From the NCBI GenBank assembly GCA_036376275.1, contig DASVAP010000181.1:1-19087 (forward strand): DNA of 19,087 nt, given 5' to 3'. The stretch comes from JABFRZ01 sp036376275 (GTDB lineage: Bacteria; Planctomycetota; UBA1135; GCA-002686595). The position numbers were made by a program, and so were the translations under genes. Below the pieces are notes generated by a model. The model did not search any database, was not told the origin of the DNA, and saw only the letters and a list, made by a program, of their open reading frames with translations. This document shows positions 8,192 through 14,774 of this stretch, in pieces (the first letter of the stretch is position 1; every line of letters starts with the position of its first letter).

Positions 8192-8287
8192 GGTCGCCCG
8201 GAGCCGGAGACGGGGCCCGGGGCGGAGACTACACTCGCGGCGAGACGCCGGACCCGCTCCCCGGAACGCACCGGACCCGTGACCCCC

Positions 8288-9499
8288 ATGTCCAAGAAGC
8301 CCGCCCCCGAGCCCAAGACCCCGCGCGCGCGCTTCGAGACGCTCGCGATCCACGCCGGCCAGCGCTCGGACCCCGCCAACGGGGCGGTGATGACTCCGGT
8401 CTACTTCACCAGCACGTTCGAGCAGGACGCCCCGGCCCAGCCGCGTCAGGGCTACGAGTACTCGCGCACGGCCAACCCGACGCGCACGGCGCTGCAGGAC
8501 AACCTGGCGGCGCTCGAGAACGGCCGCTGGGGCCTCGCCTTCGCCTCGGGCCTGGCCGCGACGAACGCGCTGTGCGATCGCCTGCGCCCCGGCGACCACG
8601 TGCTGGCGATGAACGACACCTACGGCGGCACCTACCGCCTGTTCGTGCGCGTGTTCAAGCACTTCGGGATCGACTTCACCTTCGTCGACGCGACCGACCT
8701 CGGCGCCGTCGAGCGCGCCTTCCGCCCGAGCACGCGCTACCTCTTCCTCGAGTCCCCCACCAACCCACTGCTCTCGATCTGCGACATCGCCGCCCTGACG
8801 GCGCTCGCCCGCGCGCGCGGCGTGCTCTCGATCGTCGACAGCACCTTCGCCACGCCCTTCCTGCAGCGCCCGCTCGAGCTGGGGGCCGACATCGTGCTGC
8901 ACTCGCTCACGAAGTACCTCGGAGGCCACTCCGACGCCGTCGGCGGCGCCCTGATCGGCAACGACGAGGGCCTGCGCGGCGAGCTCGCCTTCTACCAGAA
9001 CGCCGTCGGCGGCCAGCTCGGCCCGATGGACTCGTTCCTGTTCCTGCGCGGCATCAAGACCCTTCCGGTGCGCATGGAGCGCCACTGCGCCAACGCCCAG
9101 CGCATCGCCGAGGCCCTGGTCCAGCACCCGCTGGTGGAGAAGGTCTTCTACCCCGGCCTCGCGCGCCACCCCGGGCACGCCCTGGCCAAGCGCCAGATGA
9201 AGGGCTTCGGCGGCATGGTCTCCTTCGAGCTCGCCGGCGGACTGCCGGCCGCCAACGCCTTCGCCACCGCGACCGAGCTCTTCACCCTGGCCGAGTCCCT
9301 GGGCGGGGTCGAGTCGCTGGTCGAGGTGCCCGCGAGCATGACCCACGCCAGCATCCCGGCCGAGGAGCGCCGCAAGGCCGGCCTCTCCGACGGCCTGGTG
9401 CGGCTCTCGGTCGGCATCGAGCACGTCGACGACCTGCTGGGGGACGTCCAGCAAGCGATCGAGCGCTCGGCCACGCCGGCCAAGCTGGCGGCGCGCTGA
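8288..9499 (+). CDS. Cystathionine gamma-synthase/gamma-lyase family PLP enzyme
   Basis: A 403-residue enzyme of the Cys/Met-metabolism PLP family (fold type I), acting in transsulfuration between cysteine, cystathionine and methionine. Seen: 'ETLAIHAGQ' (17-25), 'YEYSRTANPTR' (56-66, with Tyr58 and Arg60 for the cofactor phosphate), 'ESPTNPLL' (155-162), Asp184 in 'IVDSTFATP', cofactor Lys209 in 'SLTKYLGGHSD', and the C-terminal 'SLGGVESLVEVPASMTHASIP' block split over about 310-340. Members make cystathionine from an acylated homoserine, cleave cystathionine, or use sulfide directly. The 'ESLVEVPASMTH' part resembles lyases and Gram-positive enzymes more than E. coli MetB, but I cannot choose. 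An in-frame GTG at 8279 is an alternative start. A TACACT at 8230-8235 may be its -10. No SAM riboswitch is seen in the 111-base gap to mutS2. Confidence 0.92.
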   Translation: MSKKPAPEPKTPRARFETLAIHAGQRSDPANGAVMTPVYFTSTFEQDAPAQPRQGYEYSRTANPTRTALQDNLAALENGRWGLAFASGLAATNALCDRLRPGDHVLAMNDTYGGTYRLFVRVFKHFGIDFTFVDATDLGAVERAFRPSTRYLFLESPTNPLLSICDIAALTALARARGVLSIVDSTFATPFLQRPLELGADIVLHSLTKYLGGHSDAVGGALIGNDEGLRGELAFYQNAVGGQLGPMDSFLFLRGIKTLPVRMERHCANAQRIAEALVQHPLVEKVFYPGLARHPGHALAKRQMKGFGGMVSFELAGGLPAANAFATATELFTLAESLGGVESLVEVPASMTHASIPAEERRKAGLSDGLVRLSVGIEHVDDLLGDVQQAIERSATPAKLAAR

Positions 9500-9512
9500 C
9501 CCCCGACGGGGG
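9500..9512. terminator. Candidate bidirectional terminator between convergent genes
   Basis: CCCCC, loop GAC, GGGGG: a symmetric stem filling most of the 19 bases between the stop codon of the cystathionine-family gene and that of the HU-family gene. Position and symmetry fit a shared terminator. There is no T-run on either side. Confidence 0.4.
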
Positions 9513-9518
9513 ACAGGA

Positions 9519-9923
9519 TCAGAACGGCGAGTTGTTCGCCGGACGGCTGGGCTGGCGCGCGGGCGCGGCCGGCTCGGAGCGGCTGGCCTTGGGGGCCGGG
9601 TCGGCGCGCTTCGCAGGGCGCGGTTCGTCGCAGACCTTGGCCTTCATCTCGCGTCCGACCTTGAACTTGACCACGCGCTTGGCGGGGACCTCGACCTTCT
9701 CGAGGGTGCGCGGGTTCTGGGCACGCCGGGCCTTGCGCTCCTTGACCTCGAACACGCCGAACTCGCGGAACTCGAGGCGGTTGCCCTGGGCCAGCTCGAC
9801 CACGATCTCGTCCAGGAAGGCCTGCAGGACCTCCTTGACCACGACCTTGGTCTGGCCCGTCTGGTCGGCGATGCGGCTGACCAGCTCCTTCTTCGTCGTG
9901 GTGTGGATGCCGTCGCTCTTCAT
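9519..9923 (-). CDS. HU/IHF-family DNA-binding protein with Pro/Ala/Lys tail
   Basis: A 134-residue nucleoid-associated protein that should bend DNA as a dimer. The fold is covered by residues 10-97: 'KKELVSRIADQTGQTK' (11-26), 'EVLQAFLDEIVVELAQGNRLEFREFGVFEV' split over 31-60, and the DNA-inserting arm with 'RRAQNPRTLE' (66-75, the equivalent of the R-N-P-x-T signature) ending 'FKVGREMKAKV'. Residues 98-134 are an extra low-complexity tail rich in Pro, Ala, Lys and Arg, absent from the 90-residue E. coli HU. The ATG at 9923 was chosen because AGGA precedes it and the family homology starts just after. An in-frame ATG at 10037 lies inside the promoter's -10 box. A strong promoter about 100 bases upstream makes it independent of dtd. 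Confidence 0.93.
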   Translation of the reverse strand: MKSDGIHTTTKKELVSRIADQTGQTKVVVKEVLQAFLDEIVVELAQGNRLEFREFGVFEVKERKARRAQNPRTLEKVEVPAKRVVKFKVGREMKAKVCDEPRPAKRADPAPKASRSEPAAPARQPSRPANNSPF

Positions 9924-10032
9924 GGCGCGGGATCCTGGGTTCGCGGACGGCTCGATGGGGTTGCGTCGCGGGGGACGCCGGAGGCGCTCGGCAGGGGCCC
10001 TGGCGTGCCCGGAGGAGCGCGTGGACGGGGCC

Positions 10033-10059
10033 ATCATAGCGGCAATATCTCCGTGTCAA
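10033..10059 (-). promoter_or_regulatory. Promoter of the HU-family gene, overlapping the dtd stop
   Basis: TTGACA (10059-10054, full consensus) and TATGAT (10038-10033, five of six) lie 15 bases apart on the minus strand. A start near 10026 gives a leader of about 100 bases before the ATG at 9923. The dtd stop codon TGA (10058-10056) lies inside the -35 box. This is the best consensus promoter in the window, fitting an abundant protein. Confidence 0.6.
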
Positions 10060-10553
10060 GCAAGAACTTGTGGCGGCTCCGGGGGGCCCGGCGAGGGCCC
10101 GGCCGGGGGCCCCGAGCGCTCCTCCAGCGCGAAGGTCACGGGCCCATCGTTGACCAGCTCGACGGCCATCTCGGCCTGGAACACGCCGGTCGCGCAGGGG
10201 ACGCCGAGGGCCTCCAGGGCGTCCACGAAGCGCGCGTAGAGGGCACGCGCCCGCTCCGGCTCGGCGGCGGCGTCGAGCGAGGGGCGGCGGCCCTTGCGCC
10301 CGTCGGCCGCCAGAGTGACCTGGCTCACGACCAGGGCTGCGCCGCCGACCTCGAGCAGCGCGCGGTTCATGCGCCCGGCCTCGTCGGCGAAGCAGCGCCA
10401 GTGCGCCACGCGCCCGGCGAAGCGCACGGCCACGGCCTCGTCGTCGCCGCGCATCACGCCGAGGAGCACGACCAGGCCGCGCTCGATGCGCCCCACGACC
10501 TCGCCGGCGACGCGCACCTCGGCCCGCGTAACGCGCTGCAGCACGGCCTTCAC
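10056..10553 (-). CDS. dtd: D-aminoacyl-tRNA deacylase
   Basis: A 165-residue DTD, which hydrolyses D-amino acids (and glycine from tRNA-Ala) off mischarged tRNA. The family motifs are present: 'MKAVLQRVTRAEVRV' at the N-terminus, 'SQVTLAADGRKGRRPS' (77-92, the usual S-Q-x-T-L) and 'NDGPVTF' (135-141) with the cross-subunit Gly137-cis-Pro138 that excludes L-amino acids. Typical DTD is about 145 residues; the last 20 (from about 146) are a Pro/Gly-rich tail encoded by GGGCCC-rich palindromic DNA. The GTG start overlaps the stop of the TPR-like lipoprotein gene as GTGA (10553-10550), so translation is probably coupled. It is the last gene of the trpS operon. Confidence 0.95.
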   Translation of the reverse strand: MKAVLQRVTRAEVRVAGEVVGRIERGLVVLLGVMRGDDEAVAVRFAGRVAHWRCFADEAGRMNRALLEVGGAALVVSQVTLAADGRKGRRPSLDAAAEPERARALYARFVDALEALGVPCATGVFQAEMAVELVNDGPVTFALEERSGPPAGPSPGPPEPPQVLA

Positions 10554-11662
10554 GGCGCCGTCCCCGCGCTGCCCGTCAGGCGCGCCAGGCGCGCGTGGGC
10601 CTGCATGCGGAAGAGCGCCGCCTCGAAGTCGATCTCCGCGCCGGGGCGCTCGACGTCGGTGCGCACCAGGAGCTCGCGCCAGGCGGCGGCCTCGCCCACG
10701 GCGTCGCCGGCGGCGCGCAGCAGCATGGCGCGCTGCACCAGCGGCAGGAGCGCGTCCGGGCGCGCCAGCAGCGCGCGCGCCACGGCCGCCAGGGCCCCGT
10801 CCGAGTCGCCGCGCGCCTCGAGCGCGGCCGCGCGCACGGCCTCGGCCCGCAGCGGGTCGCGCACGGCGCGCGGGTCGAGCTCGCCCAGGAGCTCCAGGGC
10901 CGCGCGCGGCTCCTCCGCCAGCACGCGCAGCGCGGCCAGGTCGAGCAGCGCGTCGGCACGCTCGGCGCCCGCGAAGAGCGGGTCGCCCTCGCTGCGCTCG
11001 AGCCACACCTCCAGGGCCCCGATGGCCGGCTCGATGTCGCCCGCCCCGGCCAGGATCGTGGCGTGCAGGCGCAGGCTCGGCAGGTGCCCGCGGTCGAGGC
11101 GCTGGGCCGCGCGCAGGGCCTCGCGCGCCTCCTTGAAGCGCCGATCGCGGTAGCGCCACCAGGCCCGCCCGTAGTGCACCCACACGCAGCGCGGGTCGAG
11201 CGTGTCGGCCTCGTCGAGCAGCGCCAGGGCCGCCGTGGCGTCGTCCGCCAGGCGCGCGGCGAGCACGTAGGCCTCGGGCTCGAGGCGCCCCTCGGCCTGG
11301 TCCTCGTAGTGCCGCGCCAGGACCCTGCGCGCCTCCTCCGGACCGGCGGCCACCAGGTTCTCGCCCAGGCGGCCCTCCAGGGTCAGCAGGGCGAGCTCGA
11401 TCTCCTGGCGGAAGCAGCGCACGGCGATGAGCTTCGGCCGCTCGAGCGCGAGCGGCGTCACCAGCCGGTAGGCGCGCTGGGGATCGCCGCGCTCGAAGGC
11501 GAGCCGCGCCGCCGCCAGCGGCTCGCGCCACTCGGCCGGCACGCGATCGTAGGGGCCCGGCTCGGAGACGTAGGTCTTCGGCGCGCCGCAGCCCACGACG
11601 AGCACGAGCGGGGCAAGCGCGATCCAGGCGCGCGCGAGCAGGACCAGCGCGCTCCGACCCAC
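10550..11662 (-). CDS. Predicted TPR-like lipoprotein, function unknown
   Basis: About 370 residues. The N-terminus has a signal sequence 'LVLLARAWIALAPLVLVVGC', with Cys25 after V-V-G, so it is probably lipid-anchored and outside the inner membrane. The rest is Ala/Leu/Arg-rich and helical, with pairs of about 34-residue segments resembling tetratricopeptide repeats. Examples are 'LAAARLAFERGDPQRAYRLV' near 50 and 'VHYGRAWWRYRDRRFKEARE' near 175, and further units run to the C-terminus. I do not recognise a named family. The GTG start at 11662 lies one base after the stop of the preceding lipoprotein gene and gives a proper signal peptide. An upstream in-frame ATG (11764) would lie inside that gene and bury the signal. 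TPR lipoproteins often act as scaffolds for envelope complexes; any such role here is inference. Confidence 0.8.
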   Translation of the reverse strand: MGRSALVLLARAWIALAPLVLVVGCGAPKTYVSEPGPYDRVPAEWREPLAAARLAFERGDPQRAYRLVTPLALERPKLIAVRCFRQEIELALLTLEGRLGENLVAAGPEEARRVLARHYEDQAEGRLEPEAYVLAARLADDATAALALLDEADTLDPRCVWVHYGRAWWRYRDRRFKEAREALRAAQRLDRGHLPSLRLHATILAGAGDIEPAIGALEVWLERSEGDPLFAGAERADALLDLAALRVLAEEPRAALELLGELDPRAVRDPLRAEAVRAAALEARGDSDGALAAVARALLARPDALLPLVQRAMLLRAAGDAVGEAAAWRELLVRTDVERPGAEIDFEAALFRMQAHARLARLTGSAGTAP

Positions 11663-11663
11663 C

Positions 11664-12182
11664 TCAGCGTCCGCGCGCCGCCTGCCCGTGCGAGCCCTGG
11701 AAGACGAGCTCGTTCTCGCGGCGCTCGCCGCTGCCGTCGGCCGCGGCCCAGAAGGCGCTGCCACGCGCGCGCACCGTCACCGGCACCTCACCCGGGCGCG
11801 CCAGGACCGTGATCCGGCGCAGGGCGGCCAGCGACCAGGCGTCGAGCTGGGCGCGCACCTCGATTCCGAGCTCGGGGCGCGCGGCGAGCTCCTGGTGCAG
11901 GCCCTCGGGCACGGTCCGGGTCGCGTAGAGCGTGCTCTCGTCGTCCTGGCGCAGGGCCACGTGGTCCACCAGATCGGGCGGGCCCTCGATGAAGATCTCG
12001 TCGGCGACGAGCACCGCCGGACGCTGGAAGGCGCTGGTCCAGGCGCGCGTCGGGAGCGTGCCGGGCTCGAGCGTGAGCTGGGGCCCGTCGGCGCGTGGAC
12101 GCTGGCAGGCGAGCAGTGAGGAGAGCGCGAGGAGGGGGAGGACGAGCAGGTGTCGGCGGTGCATGGGAGCAGGACGGTTCAT
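11664..12182 (-). CDS. Small predicted lipoprotein, function unknown
   Basis: 172 residues with no recognised family. The N-terminus 'MNRPAPMHRRHLLVLPLLAL' leads to a clear lipobox L-L-A-C (23-26), so the mature protein should start at Cys26. The mature part (about 147 residues) is hydrophilic with beta-like stretches, such as 'AVLVADEIFIEGPPDLVDHV' and 'IEVRAQLDAWSLAALRRITV', and ends near 'ENELVFQGSHGQ'. The phrasing suggests a small beta-rich domain. The ATG at 12182 overlaps the trpS stop as ATGA. A second ATG at 12164 (MHRRHLL) would also give a signal peptide. It is placed between trpS and another lipoprotein gene with almost no spacing, so all are probably co-transcribed. Confidence 0.8.
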   Translation of the reverse strand: MNRPAPMHRRHLLVLPLLALSSLLACQRPRADGPQLTLEPGTLPTRAWTSAFQRPAVLVADEIFIEGPPDLVDHVALRQDDESTLYATRTVPEGLHQELAARPELGIEVRAQLDAWSLAALRRITVLARPGEVPVTVRARGSAFWAAADGSGERRENELVFQGSHGQAARGR

Positions 12183-13180
12183 CTCAACCCACAGGCCTGG
12201 TAGCAGCGGTCGACGGTCACGCGGGCGCGCTCGCGCGCGCGGCGGCCCCCCGCGTCGAGCACGCGCTCGACCGCGGCCGGATCGGCGAGCAGCTCCTTGC
12301 GGCGGGCGCGCGCCGGCCCGAAGGCCGCGTCGATGGCCTCGATCAGGCGCGCCTTCAGGTGTCCGTAGCCGGGCGCACCGGCGCCGCCCTCGCGCATGCG
12401 CGCGCGCCACTGGGCCAGCTCGTCGGGCGCCAGGAACAGCTCGAGGAAGCGCACGAGCAGCACCCCGTCGGGGTCCTTGGGCTCCTCCGGCGGACGGCTG
12501 TCGGTCTGGATGCGGTTGACCGCGTTCTTGAGGGCCTTGCCCTCCTCGAAGATCCAGATCGAGTTGCCGTAGCTCTTGCTCATCTTCTCGCCGTCGACCC
12601 CGGGCACCTTGGCCACGCGCTCCTCGCCGGGCACGCGCGCCCTGGGCACGACCAGCGGGGCTCCGCCCGCTCCGCGCCCGAAGAGGTGGTTGAAGGACTG
12701 GGCCATGTCCTGGGTCATCTCGACGTGCTGCTCCTGGTCCTTGCCGACCGGCACGACGGTCGAACCGTAGGCCAGGATGTCGGCCGCCATCAGCACGGGG
12801 TAGGTGAAGAGGCCGGCGTTCGGCTTGAGGCCCTTGGCGACCTTGTCCTTGTAGGAGTGGGCGCGCTCGAGCAGGCCCATGGGGGTCACGCAGGCGAGCA
12901 GCCAGGCGAGCTCGCACACCTCGGGCACGTCGCTCTGGCGGAAGAGCGTGGCGCGCGCCGGGTCGAGCCCGAGGGCCAGGTAGGTCAGCGCCACCTCGCG
13001 CACGTTCTCGCGCAGCTCGGCCGGGTCGCGGGTCGAGGTCAGGGCGTGGTAGTCGGCGATGAAGTAGAGGTGCTCGCCCGGCTCGGCCTGCAGGGCCACG
13101 TGCTGGCGGATGGCCCCGAAGTAGTTGCCGAGGTGCAGCCGGCCCGAGGGCTGGATGCCGGAGAGGACGACGTCCACCAC
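12179..13180 (-). CDS. trpS: Tryptophanyl-tRNA synthetase
   Basis: A 333-residue class I tryptophanyl-tRNA synthetase of normal length. It starts with the typical 'VLSGIQPSGRLHLGNYFGA' (5-23), containing the HIGH-type motif H-L-G-N (16-19). Other family blocks are 'FIADYHALTST' (40-50), 'TYPVLMAADIL' (126-136), 'VPVGKDQEQHVEMTQD' (143-158) and the KMSKS loop (199-203). Two GTG codons in a row (13180 and 13177) could start it. No Shine-Dalgarno is seen, and a -10-like TACCGT lies only 3 bases before the first. It leads an overlapping operon with two lipoprotein genes and dtd. The link with dtd is sensible because DTD clears D-Trp and other D-amino acids from tRNA. Confidence 0.97.
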   Translation of the reverse strand: MVDVVLSGIQPSGRLHLGNYFGAIRQHVALQAEPGEHLYFIADYHALTSTRDPAELRENVREVALTYLALGLDPARATLFRQSDVPEVCELAWLLACVTPMGLLERAHSYKDKVAKGLKPNAGLFTYPVLMAADILAYGSTVVPVGKDQEQHVEMTQDMAQSFNHLFGRGAGGAPLVVPRARVPGEERVAKVPGVDGEKMSKSYGNSIWIFEEGKALKNAVNRIQTDSRPPEEPKDPDGVLLVRFLELFLAPDELAQWRARMREGGAGAPGYGHLKARLIEAIDAAFGPARARRKELLADPAAVERVLDAGGRRARERARVTVDRCYQACGLR

Positions 13181-13183
13181 GCG

Positions 13184-13212
13184 ACGGTACCGGCGGCTCC
13201 GGGCGCGAACAA
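13184..13212 (-). promoter_or_regulatory. Candidate trpS promoter
   Basis: TTGTTC (13212-13207), a 17-base spacer and TACCGT (13189-13184) on the minus strand. Predicted transcription starts at about 13177, at the tandem GTG start codons. It lies back to back with the WPFF lipoprotein promoter, with -35 boxes 9 bases apart. The -10 box matches only three consensus bases, so it is uncertain. Confidence 0.3.
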
Positions 13213-13221
13213 GGCGCGCCC

Positions 13222-13250
13222 TTGAGCCCGGCGGGGGCGATCCTTATGAC
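13222..13250 (+). promoter_or_regulatory. Candidate promoter of the WPFF lipoprotein-mla operon, leaderless type
   Basis: TTGAGC (13222-13227), a 17-base spacer and TATGAC (13245-13250). The ATG at 13260 follows after 9 bases without any Shine-Dalgarno, so the mRNA would begin at or a few bases before the start codon. Confidence 0.5.
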
Positions 13251-13259
13251 CGAGCGCCG

Positions 13260-14756
13260 ATGCCCCCCCGCTCGCCCGCGCGCGGCGTGCCGCCCTCGCT
13301 CGCCGCGGCGGCCCTGGCCCTCGCCGCCTGCGCGGCGCCCGGCAGCGACGTGCACCTGGCGCCGCTGTGGACGCGCATCGCCACGGCCGACGGCGGGACC
13401 CTGGTCGAGGCGGCCGGCGGGCTCTACCGCCAGCACCGGCGCGACGACGGCGGCTTCCTCGAGTGGCGCACGCTGGCGCCGCTGTACGGGATCGAGCGCG
13501 AGCGCGACGGCGACTACCGGGCCGAGCATCCCTTCCTGCTCGGCCGCACGCGCAGCGTGGACGGCGAGACGACGTCCTACCTGGTGCCGCTCTACCTCGG
13601 CTGGGGCCGCACGGCCGCGGACGGGAAGCAGCGCTCGGTGTTCCTCTCGATCCTGGGGCCGATGCGCCAGCGCAACGGGGACGACGTGCACTGGGGCTGG
13701 TTCCCCTTCTACGGGCACTTCGAGCAGCTCCTGACCTTCGACTCGACCACCTTCGCGCTGTGGCCGCTGTACGTGCGCTCCGACCGCTCCGGGCGCGTCT
13801 CGCACCACATCCTGTGGCCCTTCTTCGGCTGGACCACGGGCGCCGGCGAGACGAGCTGGCACGTCTTCCCGCTCTACGCCCGCGCGCGCTGGGAGGGACG
13901 CTACGACCGCAGCTACGCCCTGTGGCCCTTCTTCCACTGGCAGCGCAACTTCCAGGGTGGCGGCGGCGAGGAGCCCCAGACGGTGCGCTGGTTCTGGCCC
14001 TTCTTCGGGCACATCCGGCGCGGCAGCTACGACTCCTGGACGTTCCTGTGGCCCTTCTTCGGCTTCTCGCGCGACAGCGAGAGCGGCTTCTGGGCCCTGG
14101 ACTTCCCCTTCTTCCTCGTGCGCTTCCAGCGCGGGCCGGAGGAGATCCGCCGCCGGCGGGTGTGGCCCTTCTACTCCGAGCTCGTGACCGAGGACCTGCG
14201 CGCGCGCAGCTTCCTGTGGCCGCTGGGACACCTGCGCCACGAGGAGCGCGCCGAGTACGAGCGCGACCTGGCCGCCTTCGTGCCCTTCTGGCAGAGCTGG
14301 GACAAGCTCGACAAGGTCACGGGCGAGACCTCCTCGTACCGCAAGCTCTGGCCGCTCTACGCCCACGAGCGCCAGGGCGAGTGGCGCGCCGGAGCCCTGC
14401 TCGAGCTCGACCCCTTCTTCCGCAACACGCTCGTGCCGCGCCACCTGACGAGCTTCTTCCGCCTCTGGGAGTGGGAGGAGGAGCCCGCCTTCCGCCGCGA
14501 GCGCGCGCTGCTGGGCCTCTACCGGCGCGAGGCCGGACGCGGCGAGGACCGGCGCTCCGTCGCCGGCCTGTGGGCCAGCCGGCGCTACGCGGTCGAGGGT
14601 CGGGCCGTGCGCGAGACCGCGCTCCTCTTCGGGCTCCTGCGCTGGCGCGTGACCGCGGGCGAGGGATTCGCCATGCTTCGTCCGGCCTTCCCCGGGCCCG
14701 GCTGGCCGCCCCCGGCCGAGCCCTCCCCGGCTGGCGAGAGCCGCACCTTCTTCTGA
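13260..14756 (+). CDS. WPFF-repeat lipoprotein, function unknown, first gene of an mla-type operon
   Basis: 498 residues. A signal sequence ends in the lipobox L-A-A-C (21-24). From there to about residue 390 the protein is a tandem array of a [W/F/V/A]-P-[F/L]-[F/Y] motif. Clear copies start at 73, 109, 148, 168, 186, 203, 222, 246, 264, 282, 302, 320, 341, 364 and 384, mostly 17-24 apart with about 18-20 commonest; the wider early gaps contain weaker copies (34, 90, about 128). Units read like 'SWTFLWPFFGFSRDSE': a hydrophobic aromatic strand, then a polar charged stretch. This suggests stacked beta-strands (barrel, solenoid or propeller). I know of similar aromatic-proline repeat proteins only as uncharacterised ones. 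It lies 18 bases upstream of mlaE, so a role in envelope lipid traffic is inferred. ATG at 13260 was chosen because it gives the lipoprotein signal. Confidence 0.85.
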   Translation: MPPRSPARGVPPSLAAAALALAACAAPGSDVHLAPLWTRIATADGGTLVEAAGGLYRQHRRDDGGFLEWRTLAPLYGIERERDGDYRAEHPFLLGRTRSVDGETTSYLVPLYLGWGRTAADGKQRSVFLSILGPMRQRNGDDVHWGWFPFYGHFEQLLTFDSTTFALWPLYVRSDRSGRVSHHILWPFFGWTTGAGETSWHVFPLYARARWEGRYDRSYALWPFFHWQRNFQGGGGEEPQTVRWFWPFFGHIRRGSYDSWTFLWPFFGFSRDSESGFWALDFPFFLVRFQRGPEEIRRRRVWPFYSELVTEDLRARSFLWPLGHLRHEERAEYERDLAAFVPFWQSWDKLDKVTGETSSYRKLWPLYAHERQGEWRAGALLELDPFFRNTLVPRHLTSFFRLWEWEEEPAFRRERALLGLYRREAGRGEDRRSVAGLWASRRYAVEGRAVRETALLFGLLRWRVTAGEGFAMLRPAFPGPGWPPPAEPSPAGESRTFF

Positions 14757-14774
14757 TCGCCCCACCGGTCCCGA

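Noticed and set aside
8177..8287. Possible SAM riboswitch before the cystathionine-family gene
   Set aside because: The gap is only 111 bases and shows no conserved SAM-box sequences.
5663..9499. A plus-strand frame open for about 1278 codons
   Set aside because: Only its last part (from 8288) is a real protein. The rest lies antisense to aroC and mutS2 and is Arg/Ala/Pro-rich noise typical of high G+C DNA.
9519..10037. Longer HU-family protein starting at the in-frame ATG at 10037
   Set aside because: That ATG lies in the -10 box of the promoter, and the added residues do not resemble the family.
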